DNA of 64,000 nucleotides, from contig CAYWDQ010000002.1 of the NCBI GenBank assembly GCA_964457065.1, forward strand, positions 1-64,000, read 5' to 3'. Below the pieces are notes generated by a model. That model made no database searches and had not been told where the DNA came from. It saw only the letters and a list, made by a program, of their open reading frames with translations. Position numbers and translations under genes: made by a program. This document shows, piece by piece, positions 41,524 to 50,206 of the stretch; positions within the stretch are counted from its first letter, which is position 1; each line of letters starts with the position of its first letter. Source of the stretch: Bog-473 sp964457065 (GTDB taxonomy: Bacteria > Actinomycetota > Acidimicrobiia > Acidimicrobiales > RAAP-2).

Positions 41524-42495
41524 TCATTCCCAGGAGGCGTCGGCCCAGTGTCCCAGTGCGGCGGAGATCGCCGCCGCCAGGGCGGGGGCCTGCTCGACGA
41601 TGGTGCTCGCCGGGCCCACCTCGACCAGCACCGCAGGCATGCGGGTCTCGCGCAGGAGGGGCACCGACATGCCGCGGACACCGGCGTCGGGCACGCCGAG
41701 GGCATCGGGCACGGCTCGCTGGACCAGCTCGGCCAGCCGCCGCCCGCCCGGCGACTCGTCGTGGGTGCCGGACCAGAACGCGGTGCGGCACCCCGGGGTC
41801 GAGGGGTTCAGGCGCAGACCGACGAAGACGTCGACGTCGAGCTCGTTGGCCTCCTTGGCCTGCACGGCGTCATCGGGGTGGTGCAGCTCGGTGACCCGGG
41901 TCCCGCCCAGCGTGAGCCGCCGGCGCAACGCGCCGGTCACGCTGCCCAGGCCGCCGCTCTCGCCCACGGCCACGTGGCGCCCCCGCAGGGTGGGGGGTGC
42001 GTCACGCAGGGCGGCGCGGGCCCGGACGGCCGAGACGAGCTCGGGATCGTGGTGGCGGCTCTCGAGCCTCAACAGCTCCTCGAGGGTCGCGCCGCCGACG
42101 ATGCCGTCGACCGGGACCCCGGCGTTGCGCTGGAACTCGCCGAGCGCCCGCACGGTGTCGTCGCCCAGGATCCCGTCCACCCGCCCGGTGTCGAAGCCCA
42201 GGGTGCACAGGCGCTGCTGCAGCTCGGCGACGTCGTCACCCCGCAGCATCGGAGTCCGGCGGTACAAGAAGCGGTCGCCCAACCGGAAACCGGCCTCCAC
42301 CAGGGTGTTCCACGTCTGCTGGCCGCAGATCCCGTCCACCCTGAGGCCACGCAGGCGCTGGAACGCCTCGAGCGCGGCCCGGGTGGCGGGACCGAAGATC
42401 CCGTCGGCGTCGACCGGCGCCCCCGGGAGGATGGCGGTGAGGCGGTGCTGGACGTCGGAGACCGCGGGGCCGCGGTCCCAGATGGCGAGCGGCAG
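41524..42495 (-). CDS. cwlM: CwlM-like protein: two peptidoglycan-binding domains plus degenerate amidase_3 domain
   Basis: About 323 residues with no signal peptide. PG_binding_1 repeats lie at about 12-65 (DADGIFGPATRAALEAFQRL) and 84-142 (GRVDGILGDDTVRALGEFQR). An amidase_3 fold occupies about 170-323. In active amidase_3 enzymes zinc ligands lie in a DPGHGG-like and an SIHAN-like motif; here the corresponding places read AVGESGG (176-182) and VGLRLN (225-230), so the histidines are missing, while VEVG (291-294) keeps the last Glu. This suits the cytoplasmic, non-hydrolytic CwlM that activates MurA in mycobacteria. No ATG, GTG or TTG exists between the trxA stop and the first domain; CTG 42495 is a guess. 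Gene order trxB-trxA-cwlM is conserved. Confidence 0.8.
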   Translation of the reverse strand: MPLAIWDRGPAVSDVQHRLTAILPGAPVDADGIFGPATRAALEAFQRLRGLRVDGICGQQTWNTLVEAGFRLGDRFLYRRTPMLRGDDVAELQQRLCTLGFDTGRVDGILGDDTVRALGEFQRNAGVPVDGIVGGATLEELLRLESRHHDPELVSAVRARAALRDAPPTLRGRHVAVGESGGLGSVTGALRRRLTLGGTRVTELHHPDDAVQAKEANELDVDVFVGLRLNPSTPGCRTAFWSGTHDESPGGRRLAELVQRAVPDALGVPDAGVRGMSVPLLRETRMPAVLVEVGPASTIVEQAPALAAAISAALGHWADASWE

Positions 42496-42497
42496 GC

Positions 42498-42824
42498 CTA
42501 CAGGTAGGCCGAGATCTCCTCGAGCAGCGCGCCCTTGGGCTTCGCCCCGATCACCCGGAGCTGGGGCTCGCCGTCCTTGAAGAGGATCAGCGTCGGAATG
42601 CTCATCACGTCGAAGCGACGGGTCACGTCCAGGTTGTCGTCGATGTTCAGCTTGCTGATCCGGATCTTGCCGGCCTGCTCCTCGGCGATCTCCTCGAGCA
42701 CCGGGGAGATCATCTTGCACGGGCCGCACCATTCCGCCCAGAAGTCCACCAGGACGGGGACGTCCGAACTCTTGACATGCTCGTCAAAGGTAGCGTCGGT
42801 CAGGGTCTCGATCTTCTCGCTCAT
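42498..42824 (-). CDS. trxA: Thioredoxin
   Basis: A 108-residue cytoplasmic thioredoxin with the classical active site FWAEWCGPCKMISP (Cys33 and Cys36), the cis-Pro strand VMSIPTLILFKDGE and VIGAKPKGALLEEI at the end. It is reduced by the thioredoxin reductase encoded 52 bp upstream in the same operon. The start ATG 42824 is preceded by an AAGGAGATGCC-like site. The stop is immediately followed by the CwlM coding frame. Confidence 0.97.
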   Translation of the reverse strand: MSEKIETLTDATFDEHVKSSDVPVLVDFWAEWCGPCKMISPVLEEIAEEQAGKIRISKLNIDDNLDVTRRFDVMSIPTLILFKDGEPQLRVIGAKPKGALLEEISAYL

Positions 42825-42876
42825 GGCATCTCCTTGTCAGGGGGTGCAACAGCGCCCCGTCCGGATCTGTTCCCGG

Positions 42877-43839
42877 TCACTCCCCGCGCATCTCGAGCCA
42901 GCGCTCGGCGTCGATGGCGGCCATGCAGCCCGAGCCCGCGGACGTGACGGCCTGGCGGTAGTAGTCGTCCTGCACGTCGCCGCAGGCGAAGACGCCGTCC
43001 ACGCTGGTGCGGGTGGTGGCGTCGAAGGTCTTGACGTAGCCGTTGTCCTCCAGCTCGATCTGCCCCTTGAGCAGGGAACTGTTGGGCTCGTGGCCGATGG
43101 CGACGAAGAGCCCGGTGGCGTCGAGCTCGGACGTCTCGCCGGTGACGGTGTCGAGGAGGCGCAGCCCGCTCACCTTGGTGTCCCCGAGGATCTCGGTCAC
43201 GACCGAGTTCCAGGCGAACTCGATCTTGGGGTTGGCGAAGGCGCGCTCCTGCATGATCTTGGAGGCGCGCAGCTCCTCCCGGCGGTGGATCACGGTGACC
43301 TTGGAGCCGAAGCGGCTGAGGAAGATCGCCTCCTCGAGCGCCGAGTCGCCGCCACCGGCGACCGCGATGTGCTGCTCCCGGAAGAAGAAGCCGTCGCAGG
43401 TGGCGCAGGTGGAGACGCCGTAGCCGAGGAGGCGGGCCTCGTTGGGGATGCCCAGCATGAGCGAGCGGGCGCCGGTGGCGACGATGAGCGCGTCGGCCAG
43501 CAGCGTCGGCTCGGGGGCGTCGGGGTCGCCCACCCAGACGTGGAAGGGCCAGGGCGAGACGTCGATGCGGCTGACCTTGGCCGTGCGCAGCTCCGCATCG
43601 AAGCGCAGGGCCTGGGCCCGCATGACGCCCATGAGCTCGGGGCCCATGATGCCGTCGACGAAGCCGGGGTAGTTCTCCACCTCGGTCGTCAGCATGAGCT
43701 GTCCGCCGGGCTGGTCGCTGGTGGAGGAGGGCTCGCCCTCGATGACGAGCGGCGCCAGCTGGGCGCGGGCCGAGTAGAGCGCGGCCGTGAGCCCGGCCGG
43801 CCCGCTGCCGATGACGACGACCTTGCGGCGCTCAGGCAT
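42877..43839 (-). CDS. trxB: Thioredoxin-disulfide reductase
   Basis: A 320-residue low-molecular-weight FAD/NADPH thioredoxin reductase. The FAD motif is VVVIGSGPAGLTAALYSARA (GSGPAG 11-16); PGGQLMLTTEVENYPGF, the redox pair CATCDG (Cys145 and Cys148), the NADPH motif VAGGGDSALEEAIFLSRFGS, and GVFACGDVQDDYYRQAVTSA complete it. ATG 43839 overlaps the stop of the small membrane protein upstream by 8 bp. It supplies reducing power to TrxA and possibly, across the membrane, to other thiol systems. Confidence 0.97.
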   Translation of the reverse strand: MPERRKVVVIGSGPAGLTAALYSARAQLAPLVIEGEPSSTSDQPGGQLMLTTEVENYPGFVDGIMGPELMGVMRAQALRFDAELRTAKVSRIDVSPWPFHVWVGDPDAPEPTLLADALIVATGARSLMLGIPNEARLLGYGVSTCATCDGFFFREQHIAVAGGGDSALEEAIFLSRFGSKVTVIHRREELRASKIMQERAFANPKIEFAWNSVVTEILGDTKVSGLRLLDTVTGETSELDATGLFVAIGHEPNSSLLKGQIELEDNGYVKTFDATTRTSVDGVFACGDVQDDYYRQAVTSAGSGCMAAIDAERWLEMRGE

Positions 43840-44134
43840 CGGGCGGCACGCCGCGGCGCGAGTACAGGACGGCGCCGACGGCGCAGAAGATGAGCCCGAG
43901 CACGATGTAGGAGGCCCAGATCCGGTGCCCGGCGATCGTGGTCAGGCGGATGAAGCCGACGCAGAAGAGGACGACCACGGTGATGGCGACGACCGCGATG
44001 ACGACCCCGAAGACGATGCCCCGGGCCGCGACGATGGCCGGGCGGACGGCACGGTCGTTGACGGTCGCGACGACGGTGTCGATCGTCTCGAGGGCACGGT
44101 CGGACAGCGCGTCGGTGAAGTCGTTCTCTGGCAC
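43832..44134 (-). CDS. Small two-helix membrane protein
   Basis: A 100-residue protein of unknown function. A soluble N-terminal helix (FTDALSDRALETIDTVVATV) is followed by two hydrophobic helices (about 38-62 and 72-90: FGVVIAVVAITVVVLFCVGF and ASYIVLGLIFCAVGAVLYSR). It is translationally coupled to trxB and lies 9 bp after the DegV gene. The acidic amphipathic front and two-helix hairpin recall small phage-shock or Pup-like membrane anchors, but no family is recognised. Start GTG 44134. Confidence 0.75.
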   Translation of the reverse strand: MPENDFTDALSDRALETIDTVVATVNDRAVRPAIVAARGIVFGVVIAVVAITVVVLFCVGFIRLTTIAGHRIWASYIVLGLIFCAVGAVLYSRRGVPPDA

Positions 44135-44143
44135 GGCGTGAGA

Positions 44144-45004
44144 CTACCCGGCGGTCCCGGCCACCCTGGCAGGCACGATGTAGCAGACGCCGACGGTGTT
44201 GGGCCCCGCGTGGGTGCCCACGACGGGTCCGAGGTCGACCGCCAGCAGCGGATGTTCGGTGGCGATGCCCGCCAGGGCGGCCAGGACCTCGGGGAAGTCG
44301 TCGCAGGCGCCGTCGGCCACCGCGAGCCGCTCGAGCGGCTCGTCTGCCGCCACCTTGGTGCCCAGGTAGGCCAGCGCACGTGTGCGGGTGCGCTGCTTGG
44401 ACTCCTCGGCCACCTCCCCGTCCTTGAGCTGGATCACCGGCTTGATGCTCAACAGCGAACCGAGCAGGGCACGGGCGCCGCCTATGCGTCCGCCGCGCTG
44501 GAGGAACTCGAGGCCGCCCAGCACCCCGTAGATGCGGGTGCGGGGGATGCGGTCCCCGGTGGCGGCCACCAGCTCGTCGAGGCCGGCGCCCGCCGCGGCC
44601 TCCTCGGCCGCCGCGATCACGAGCAGGCCCTGCCCCATGGTGAGCGAGTAGGTGTCGACGACGCGCACGGGCACCCCGCTGAAGGTGCCCGCCGCCGCCA
44701 CGGCCGAGCTGTAGGTCGCCGACACCTTCGACGAGAGCGTCAGGCACAGCACCGCGTCGGCCCCCTCGTCGGCGGCCTGCGCGAAGGCGGCCTGGAACGC
44801 ACCGGGGGAGGGCGCCGCGGTCTCGGGCAGGGCGCCCTTGCCGCGGCAGCGGTCCCAGAACTCCTCGGGGCTGAGCTGACGGCGGTCCTCGAGCTCCTCC
44901 TCGCCGAAGCGGATGGTCAGCGGCACCACGATGACGTTGTGCTCCTTGACGAGCTGGTCGGTCAGATCGCAGGCGCTGTCGGTCACGATGTGGACGCCGG
45001 GCAT
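44144..45004 (-). CDS. DegV family fatty-acid-binding protein
   Basis: A 286-residue DegV/FakB protein. Family features are HIVTDSACDLTDQLVKEHNV, the two-domain pattern with LTLSSKVSATYSSAV (fatty-acid carboxylate contact TS/SS region), VVDTYSLTMGQGLLV and GVLGGLEFLQRGGRIGGARA, and a C-terminal HAGPNTVGVCYI. DegV/FakB proteins bind fatty acids and, with FakA, present them for phosphorylation. No FakA kinase is visible in this window. It follows murJ by 49 bp on the same strand. Confidence 0.9.
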   Translation of the reverse strand: MPGVHIVTDSACDLTDQLVKEHNVIVVPLTIRFGEEELEDRRQLSPEEFWDRCRGKGALPETAAPSPGAFQAAFAQAADEGADAVLCLTLSSKVSATYSSAVAAAGTFSGVPVRVVDTYSLTMGQGLLVIAAAEEAAAGAGLDELVAATGDRIPRTRIYGVLGGLEFLQRGGRIGGARALLGSLLSIKPVIQLKDGEVAEESKQRTRTRALAYLGTKVAADEPLERLAVADGACDDFPEVLAALAGIATEHPLLAVDLGPVVGTHAGPNTVGVCYIVPARVAGTAG

Positions 45005-45053
45005 GCACGGAGTCTTGCACGGGGGCGCGTGGGCGAGCGGGCCGCAGGGCGCT

Positions 45054-46709
45054 TCAGGCGCCGCGGGGGGCGCGGAGGGGCCCGACCGGGCGTGCCCGCT
45101 GACGTCGACGCCCGTTGTGGCGGCGGCCGAGCCAGATCACGGCGGCCCAGAACGTCAGCCCGCCCGCCACCACGGCGCCCACGACCCGGGCGAGCAGCCC
45201 GACGGTGCTGGTCGACCCGGAGAGGTTGGACACCACGAGGACCACCACGCCCATCGGGACCGAGGCCGCCGCGACGCGCCAGAGCGGCGCCCACGTCTCG
45301 CGGTCGGCCAGGTGCCCGAACCACTGGCGGAAGACGGCCAGGGCCAGCAGGGCGGCGACGGTGTACGCGATGGAGAGGGAGAGGGCCAGGCCGCGCACAC
45401 CGAGCGGATGGACGAGGGCGAGGGCGAGCACGATGTTCAGCCCGTTCTCGACGAGGTAGAGGTAGAAGGCGACCTTCGTCCGCTGCATGGACTGCAGCAC
45501 CCTCACGAAGTAGAGGTAGGCGCAGAAGCCGGGCAACCCGAGGGCGAACATGGCCAGCGCGGCCCCGGTGGTGGCGGTCTCGGCCGGGGTGCTGTGCCCG
45601 ACGCCGAGCAGCAGCGCGACCGCGGGTCGCGCCAGGAGCAGCATCCCGACGGCGGAGGGGATGATGAGCGCGAGGACGGCGCGCAGGCCGCCGGACAGGC
45701 GGTGCAGGAAGGCCGGCCGCTGCCCCGTGGACCAGCGCGCCGCGAGGTCGGGCGTCACCACCGACATGACGGTGACGGCGATCACGCCGTAGGGGAGCTG
45801 GAAGAAGGCGTAGGCGTAGGTGTACGACGAGACCGGGTCGGGCCCCGCCACGCTGCCGGCCAGCACGGTGACGACGAAGAGGGCCACCTGGTTGGCCACG
45901 ACGAAGCCGAAGGTCCAGCCGCCCAGGCGGGTCACGGCGCGCAGCGCGTCGTCGCGCAGGTTCCAGTGCCAGCGCAGGAGGCCGAGGTCGGCACGGCGCA
46001 GGCTCGGCACGAGCGCGACGCCCTGGAGCACCACGCCGAGCGAGGTCCCGAGGCCGAGCAGGACGAGCTGGGCGTGGTGGGCATCGACGCTGGCGAGCGA
46101 CGCGCCGTGGCCCGCCCACAGGCCGAACCAGACCAGGATGCCGATGCACACGATGTTGTTGACGATGGGCGCCCAGGCGACGGCCACGAACTTGCGCCGG
46201 GTGTTGAGGAGCGCGGCGCCGAGGGCGAAGAGGCCGTACGCCGCGATCTGGATCACGAACCAGCGCAGAAACTCGGTGGCGACCTCGCGCTCGAGGTAGA
46301 CGCGGTGGAGCTGGTGCGGGTGGGAGTGGGTGTCGAGCACCGTGAAGGCGTCGATGATGTAGGGGGCCGCCACGAGGGCGGCGACGGTGGTGGAGAGCAG
46401 GACGACGACCGAGACGGTGATGACGGCGGAGATGGACTCGAACGCCTCGCGCTCGTCCCGGTTGGAGAGGCGGTCGACGAACACCGGGATGAACGTGGCC
46501 GACAGCACACCGCCCAGCACGACGTCGTAGAGCATGTTGGGCGTCGTGTTGGCGAGGTTGTACGAGTCGGCGAGGGGCGTCTGGCCCAGCGCCCAGGCCA
46601 GGGCGACGAAGCGGAGCAGTCCGCTGACCCGCGAGACGGCGGTCCCGACGCCGACGTAGGCGGCCGAGGTCCGCAGCGACAGGGTCCGGGCCCGGCGGGG
46701 GACGGCCAC
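45054..46709 (-). CDS. murJ: Lipid II flippase MurJ (MviN)
   Basis: A 551-residue MOP-superfamily protein with about 14 membrane helices, which flips lipid II for peptidoglycan synthesis. The N-terminal segment TAVSRVSGLLRFVALAWALG, PNMLYDVVLGGVLSATFIPV and FALGAALLNTRRKFVAVAWA carry the conserved Arg/Asp cavity residues. GTG 46709, right after the upstream stop, is preferred; a start at 46766 would only add residues antisense in character. The gene order DUF6049-murJ next to pcnA is the actinobacterial arrangement. The mycobacterial C-terminal kinase-like domain is absent here. Confidence 0.92.
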   Translation of the reverse strand: MAVPRRARTLSLRTSAAYVGVGTAVSRVSGLLRFVALAWALGQTPLADSYNLANTTPNMLYDVVLGGVLSATFIPVFVDRLSNRDEREAFESISAVITVSVVVLLSTTVAALVAAPYIIDAFTVLDTHSHPHQLHRVYLEREVATEFLRWFVIQIAAYGLFALGAALLNTRRKFVAVAWAPIVNNIVCIGILVWFGLWAGHGASLASVDAHHAQLVLLGLGTSLGVVLQGVALVPSLRRADLGLLRWHWNLRDDALRAVTRLGGWTFGFVVANQVALFVVTVLAGSVAGPDPVSSYTYAYAFFQLPYGVIAVTVMSVVTPDLAARWSTGQRPAFLHRLSGGLRAVLALIIPSAVGMLLLARPAVALLLGVGHSTPAETATTGAALAMFALGLPGFCAYLYFVRVLQSMQRTKVAFYLYLVENGLNIVLALALVHPLGVRGLALSLSIAYTVAALLALAVFRQWFGHLADRETWAPLWRVAAASVPMGVVVLVVSNLSGSTSTVGLLARVVGAVVAGGLTFWAAVIWLGRRHNGRRRQRARPVGPLRAPRGA

Positions 46710-46711
46710 GG

Positions 46712-48760
46712 TCAGTGCGCCCGCGGGCGCGCCCGGCGCGACCGGCGCCACGTGCGCACCCACCACACCAGGAGCACGGCACCGGCCAGGACGGTGAGGG
46801 CCACCCCCACGAACGAGATCTCGGTCGACTGCACGGTGAGCACCGTGTGGGCGATGAGCAGCTGGCCGTCCGGGGTGTGCAGGGTCACCTCGATGGGCAG
46901 CCGGTCACCCGACGTGCGCGCCTGTGCCGTCACGCGGACCGAGGTCGTGGGGCGGTCGAGCGTCAGCGGTTGGGTGTTGCCGTCGGGGAACGTGAACTTG
47001 TCGCTGTTGAGCGTGACGACGACGCGCACCGGGTAGGGGGCCGACGAGAGGACGGTGATGGGGATGGGCGCCCGCTGCGACGTGAAGGTCACGGTGCGCT
47101 CGGTGGCCAGGGTGATCTTGCCCGTCTCGCCGGCGAAGGCACGGTCGTAGGCGTTCAGCGCGGTGGAGCGGCCGGCCGCGCTCAGGCGCTGTGACTCGGT
47201 GGAGAGCAGCAGATCGCCCAGGCCGGTCAGGGCGGCCGGCTGGGCGGTCACCGCGGCGTTCGCCCCGCAGCACCAGGAGGACAGCTGCTGACGGCCGACG
47301 GCGATCCGCTGGGCCGCCGCCCGCGAGATGCCGCGCCCGGCCGGGCCCGCCTGCAGCCGCCGCGTCGACGGCTCCCTGTTCCCACCGGCGGGGACCTGGT
47401 TCATGAGGTCGCTCAGGGTCTGGGGCATCAGGGCGGGGTTCTGGGTCAGGCCCGAGAGCAGCGTGTCCATGAACGCCCCGGTGGCCCGCCAGCCCGACGG
47501 CGGGGCCACCACGACACCGCGCGCATCGGGCTCGAACGTGTTCTCGAAGTGGACGAAGGAGAGGCCGGCGAGCAGTTGCTCCGCCCCGAGCACCGGATCG
47601 CCCGGCGAGGAGGTGAACAGCGCGTCGAGGCTGCTGTCCGAGGCGATCGCGGTCGGATCGGTGCCGCTGCCCAGGTCGAGCGCGAAGGGCTGCGCGAAGG
47701 TCAGGCTGGAGGACCCTGCCGACGCGAGGTCGCCGTCGTTCAGCACGAGCTGGTTCGCCCCCGCCACCTGGAGGCCGCTGGCCAGGTTCCCGGCGTCACC
47801 CTGGGAGAAGGACGACGCGGTGTCGACCCACAGACCGCTCTCGGGGTGCAGCCCGGCCTGGTGGAGCAGCTGGGTGCCCCGTGCCAGCTGGGCCTGGATC
47901 TCGCCGGCGATGCCCGCTTCGCTGAGCGCCGCCAGGTTGACGGGGACGTAGGGCTCGCCGAGCACCTCGTCGCCGGTGAGGCCGGTCAGCTGCCCGAGCG
48001 CGCGCGCACCGCCCCTGGCGCGCGCCGCCCCGAGGGCGACGATGGTGCGCGGGCTGACGGCGAGGGTGACGGGCACGTCGCGGTGGGCCGCCAGTGCGCC
48101 CGCCATGGCCGGGGCGCCCGTGCCGAGCACCGGCGCGATGAGCCCGACGCGCAGCGCGCCGTCCGAGCCGACGGGTCCCTCGGGCTCCTGGTAGGTGAGG
48201 AAGGTGGTGAAGCGTGCCACCGCGGTGGCGTCCCCCTGGCGCAGCAGGGCCACCGAGACCGGGTAGACGTCGCCGCAGACGCCGGCGTCGGGCGTGCAGT
48301 CGAGCACGAGCGTCGGGCTGCCGGGCGCGCAGGCACCGGCGCCGCCGCCCGGCGCGGTGGCCGACGAGTCGGGCAGCACGGTGATGCAGGCGGTCGCGGC
48401 GCGCCCCGCCCCGCTGCCGGTGACGGGGACGTCGGTGTCGCGGCCCAGGACCGTCTTCTGGGGCGCGGCGCCGACCGCCTGCTCGAACTGCGACGCGTCG
48501 CCGAGGCGGCTGTAGAAGGTCAGGCTGACGCGCAGGTCGGAGGCGGGCACGCCATCGTCACCGACGGCCAGGGTGATGGTGAACCAGGGCGCCGTGGGGG
48601 TGAGCCAGGAGGTCTGGGAGGCCAGGGTGAGGGGCGGCGCGCCCGCGCCGGCCTGCACGGCGGCTCCGGCGGCGCCGCCGGCGATGCCCGCCGTGCTCAG
48701 GAGGGTCGCTGCGGCCACTGCGAGCGTGCAGAGGGCGGTCCTGGCCCAGCGCGTCGACAC
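46712..48760 (-). CDS. DUF6049-family secreted/membrane-anchored protein
   Basis: A 682-residue extracytoplasmic protein. A signal peptide (about 1-35, Ala-rich) precedes beta-sandwich-like regions (APWFTITLAVGDDGVPASDL), a central TIM-like segment (GLIAPVLGTGAPAMAGAL, VTLAVSPRTIVALG, GANQLVLNDGDLA), a C-terminal domain (ITLATERTVTFTSQRAPIPI) and a C-terminal membrane helix with basic tail (WRRSRRARPRAH). It occupies the place of Rv3909 between pcnA and murJ, and is probably part of the lipid II/cell-envelope machinery. The biochemical role is unknown. The start near 48760 fits the signal peptide, and it is divergent from pcnA. Confidence 0.82.
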   Translation of the reverse strand: MSTRWARTALCTLAVAAATLLSTAGIAGGAAGAAVQAGAGAPPLTLASQTSWLTPTAPWFTITLAVGDDGVPASDLRVSLTFYSRLGDASQFEQAVGAAPQKTVLGRDTDVPVTGSGAGRAATACITVLPDSSATAPGGGAGACAPGSPTLVLDCTPDAGVCGDVYPVSVALLRQGDATAVARFTTFLTYQEPEGPVGSDGALRVGLIAPVLGTGAPAMAGALAAHRDVPVTLAVSPRTIVALGAARARGGARALGQLTGLTGDEVLGEPYVPVNLAALSEAGIAGEIQAQLARGTQLLHQAGLHPESGLWVDTASSFSQGDAGNLASGLQVAGANQLVLNDGDLASAGSSSLTFAQPFALDLGSGTDPTAIASDSSLDALFTSSPGDPVLGAEQLLAGLSFVHFENTFEPDARGVVVAPPSGWRATGAFMDTLLSGLTQNPALMPQTLSDLMNQVPAGGNREPSTRRLQAGPAGRGISRAAAQRIAVGRQQLSSWCCGANAAVTAQPAALTGLGDLLLSTESQRLSAAGRSTALNAYDRAFAGETGKITLATERTVTFTSQRAPIPITVLSSAPYPVRVVVTLNSDKFTFPDGNTQPLTLDRPTTSVRVTAQARTSGDRLPIEVTLHTPDGQLLIAHTVLTVQSTEISFVGVALTVLAGAVLLVWWVRTWRRSRRARPRAH

Positions 48761-48782
48761 AGGGAGAGGCTAGAGGCCGCAC

Positions 48783-48788
48783 TAGCGT
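48783..48788 (+). promoter_or_regulatory. -10 element TAGCGT for pcnA
   Basis: TAGCGT ends 6 nt before GTG 48795, giving leaderless-type spacing. It lies in the 34-bp gap between the divergent DUF6049 and pcnA genes, so both promoters must overlap coding sequence. Confidence 0.45.
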
Positions 48789-48794
48789 GGGCGG

Positions 48795-50183
48795 GTGCAG
48801 TCCACGTCGGTGCCCGAGCGGTTCCGCCCCCTTGTCAGCGCCACAGAGGAGCTGGCACGCCGCTTCGCGGCCGCGGGGAAGACGCTGTACTTGGTGGGCG
48901 GCTCGGTGCGCGACGCGCTGTTCCCGGTCGGGGCCGAGCCCGGCGCCGACGTCGACCTGACGACCGACGCCCACCCCGACGAGATCCTGCGGCTGCTGGC
49001 GGGCTGGGCGGACGACGTCTGGACGCAGGGCGCGCGGTACGGCACCATCGGCGCCCGCAGGGGCACGCAGGTCTACGAGATCACGACCCACCGGGCGGAG
49101 GTCTACGTGCCCGAGTCGCGCAAGCCTGAGGTCACCTTCGGCAACGACATCGTGGTCGACCTGTCGCGACGCGACTTCACCATCAACGCGCTGGCGCTGC
49201 GCCTCTCCGACCTGGAGCTCATCGACCCCTTCGACGGACTGGGCGACCTGGCGGCGGGCCGCCTGCGGACGCCGCTCGACCCCGAGATCTCCTTCGGTGA
49301 CGACCCGCTGCGCATGATGCGCGCGGCACGCTTCGCGGCACGCTTCTCGCTCGAGCCCGACTCGGCGCTGACGGCCGCGGTGGAGCGCATGCACGGGCGC
49401 CTGTCCATCGTCTCGGCCGAACGCATCCGTGACGAGCTGGACAAGATGGTCATGCTCGACGTGCCGTCCGCGGCGCTGTGGTTCGTGGTGCGCACGGGCC
49501 TGGCCGAGGACTTCCTGCCCGAGTTGCCGGGCCTGGCGCTCGAGCAGGATCCGATCCACCGGCACAAGGACGTGCTGGCGCACACCCTCGCGGTCGTCGA
49601 CAAGACCTCCAAGGACCACCTCCTGCGCCTGGCCGCCCTGTTCCACGACGTCGGCAAGCCGCGCACGCGTGCCATCACCGACGGCGGCGTGAGCTTCCAC
49701 CATCACGAGGTCGTGGGCGCCCGCATGACGCGGACCCGCATGGAGGCGCTGCGCTACCCGGCGGCCGACGTGGACACCGTGGTGCGGCTCGTCGAACTGC
49801 ACCTCCGCTTCCACACCTACCGGCTGGGGTGGACCGACAAGGCGGTGCGCCGCTACGTGCGAGACGCGGGCCCGTATCTCGACCAGCTCAACGAGCTGAC
49901 CCGCTGCGACTGCACCACCCGCAACGCCGCCAAGGCACGGGCGTTGGCCCGGCGCATGGACGAGCTGGAGGCCCGCATCGCCGAGCTGCGCCAGCAGGAG
50001 GAGCTCGATTCGCTGCGGCCGGACCTCGACGGCAACCAGGTGATGGAGCTGCTCGGCGTCGGGCCGGGCCGGGCCGTCGGCCAGGCGCTGGCGTTCCTCA
50101 TGGAGCTGCGCCTCGACGAGGGCCCGCTCGGCGAGGCGGCGGCGGCGGCCCGCCTGAAGGAGTGGTGGGCCTCGCAACAGTGA
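48795..50183 (+). CDS. pcnA: CCA tRNA nucleotidyltransferase / poly(A) polymerase family (with HD domain)
   Basis: A 462-residue class II nucleotidyltransferase that adds or repairs the tRNA 3'-CCA (or tails RNA). The head is LYLVGGSVRDALFPVG, with catalytic DVDLTTDAHPDEI. VVDLSRRDFTINALALRLSD, GDDPLRMMRAARFAARFSLE and AERIRDELDKM complete the polymerase part. An HD phosphohydrolase domain follows (HRHKDVLAHTLAVVD, LAALFHDVGKPRT, HHHEVVGARM). This domain order is the actinobacterial PcnA form. The GTG start is supported by TAGCGT 6 nt upstream. Confidence 0.94.
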   Translation: MQSTSVPERFRPLVSATEELARRFAAAGKTLYLVGGSVRDALFPVGAEPGADVDLTTDAHPDEILRLLAGWADDVWTQGARYGTIGARRGTQVYEITTHRAEVYVPESRKPEVTFGNDIVVDLSRRDFTINALALRLSDLELIDPFDGLGDLAAGRLRTPLDPEISFGDDPLRMMRAARFAARFSLEPDSALTAAVERMHGRLSIVSAERIRDELDKMVMLDVPSAALWFVVRTGLAEDFLPELPGLALEQDPIHRHKDVLAHTLAVVDKTSKDHLLRLAALFHDVGKPRTRAITDGGVSFHHHEVVGARMTRTRMEALRYPAADVDTVVRLVELHLRFHTYRLGWTDKAVRRYVRDAGPYLDQLNELTRCDCTTRNAAKARALARRMDELEARIAELRQQEELDSLRPDLDGNQVMELLGVGPGRAVGQALAFLMELRLDEGPLGEAAAAARLKEWWASQQ

Positions 50184-50206
50184 GCGGGCGGGAGTACCCT
50201 CGCCCC

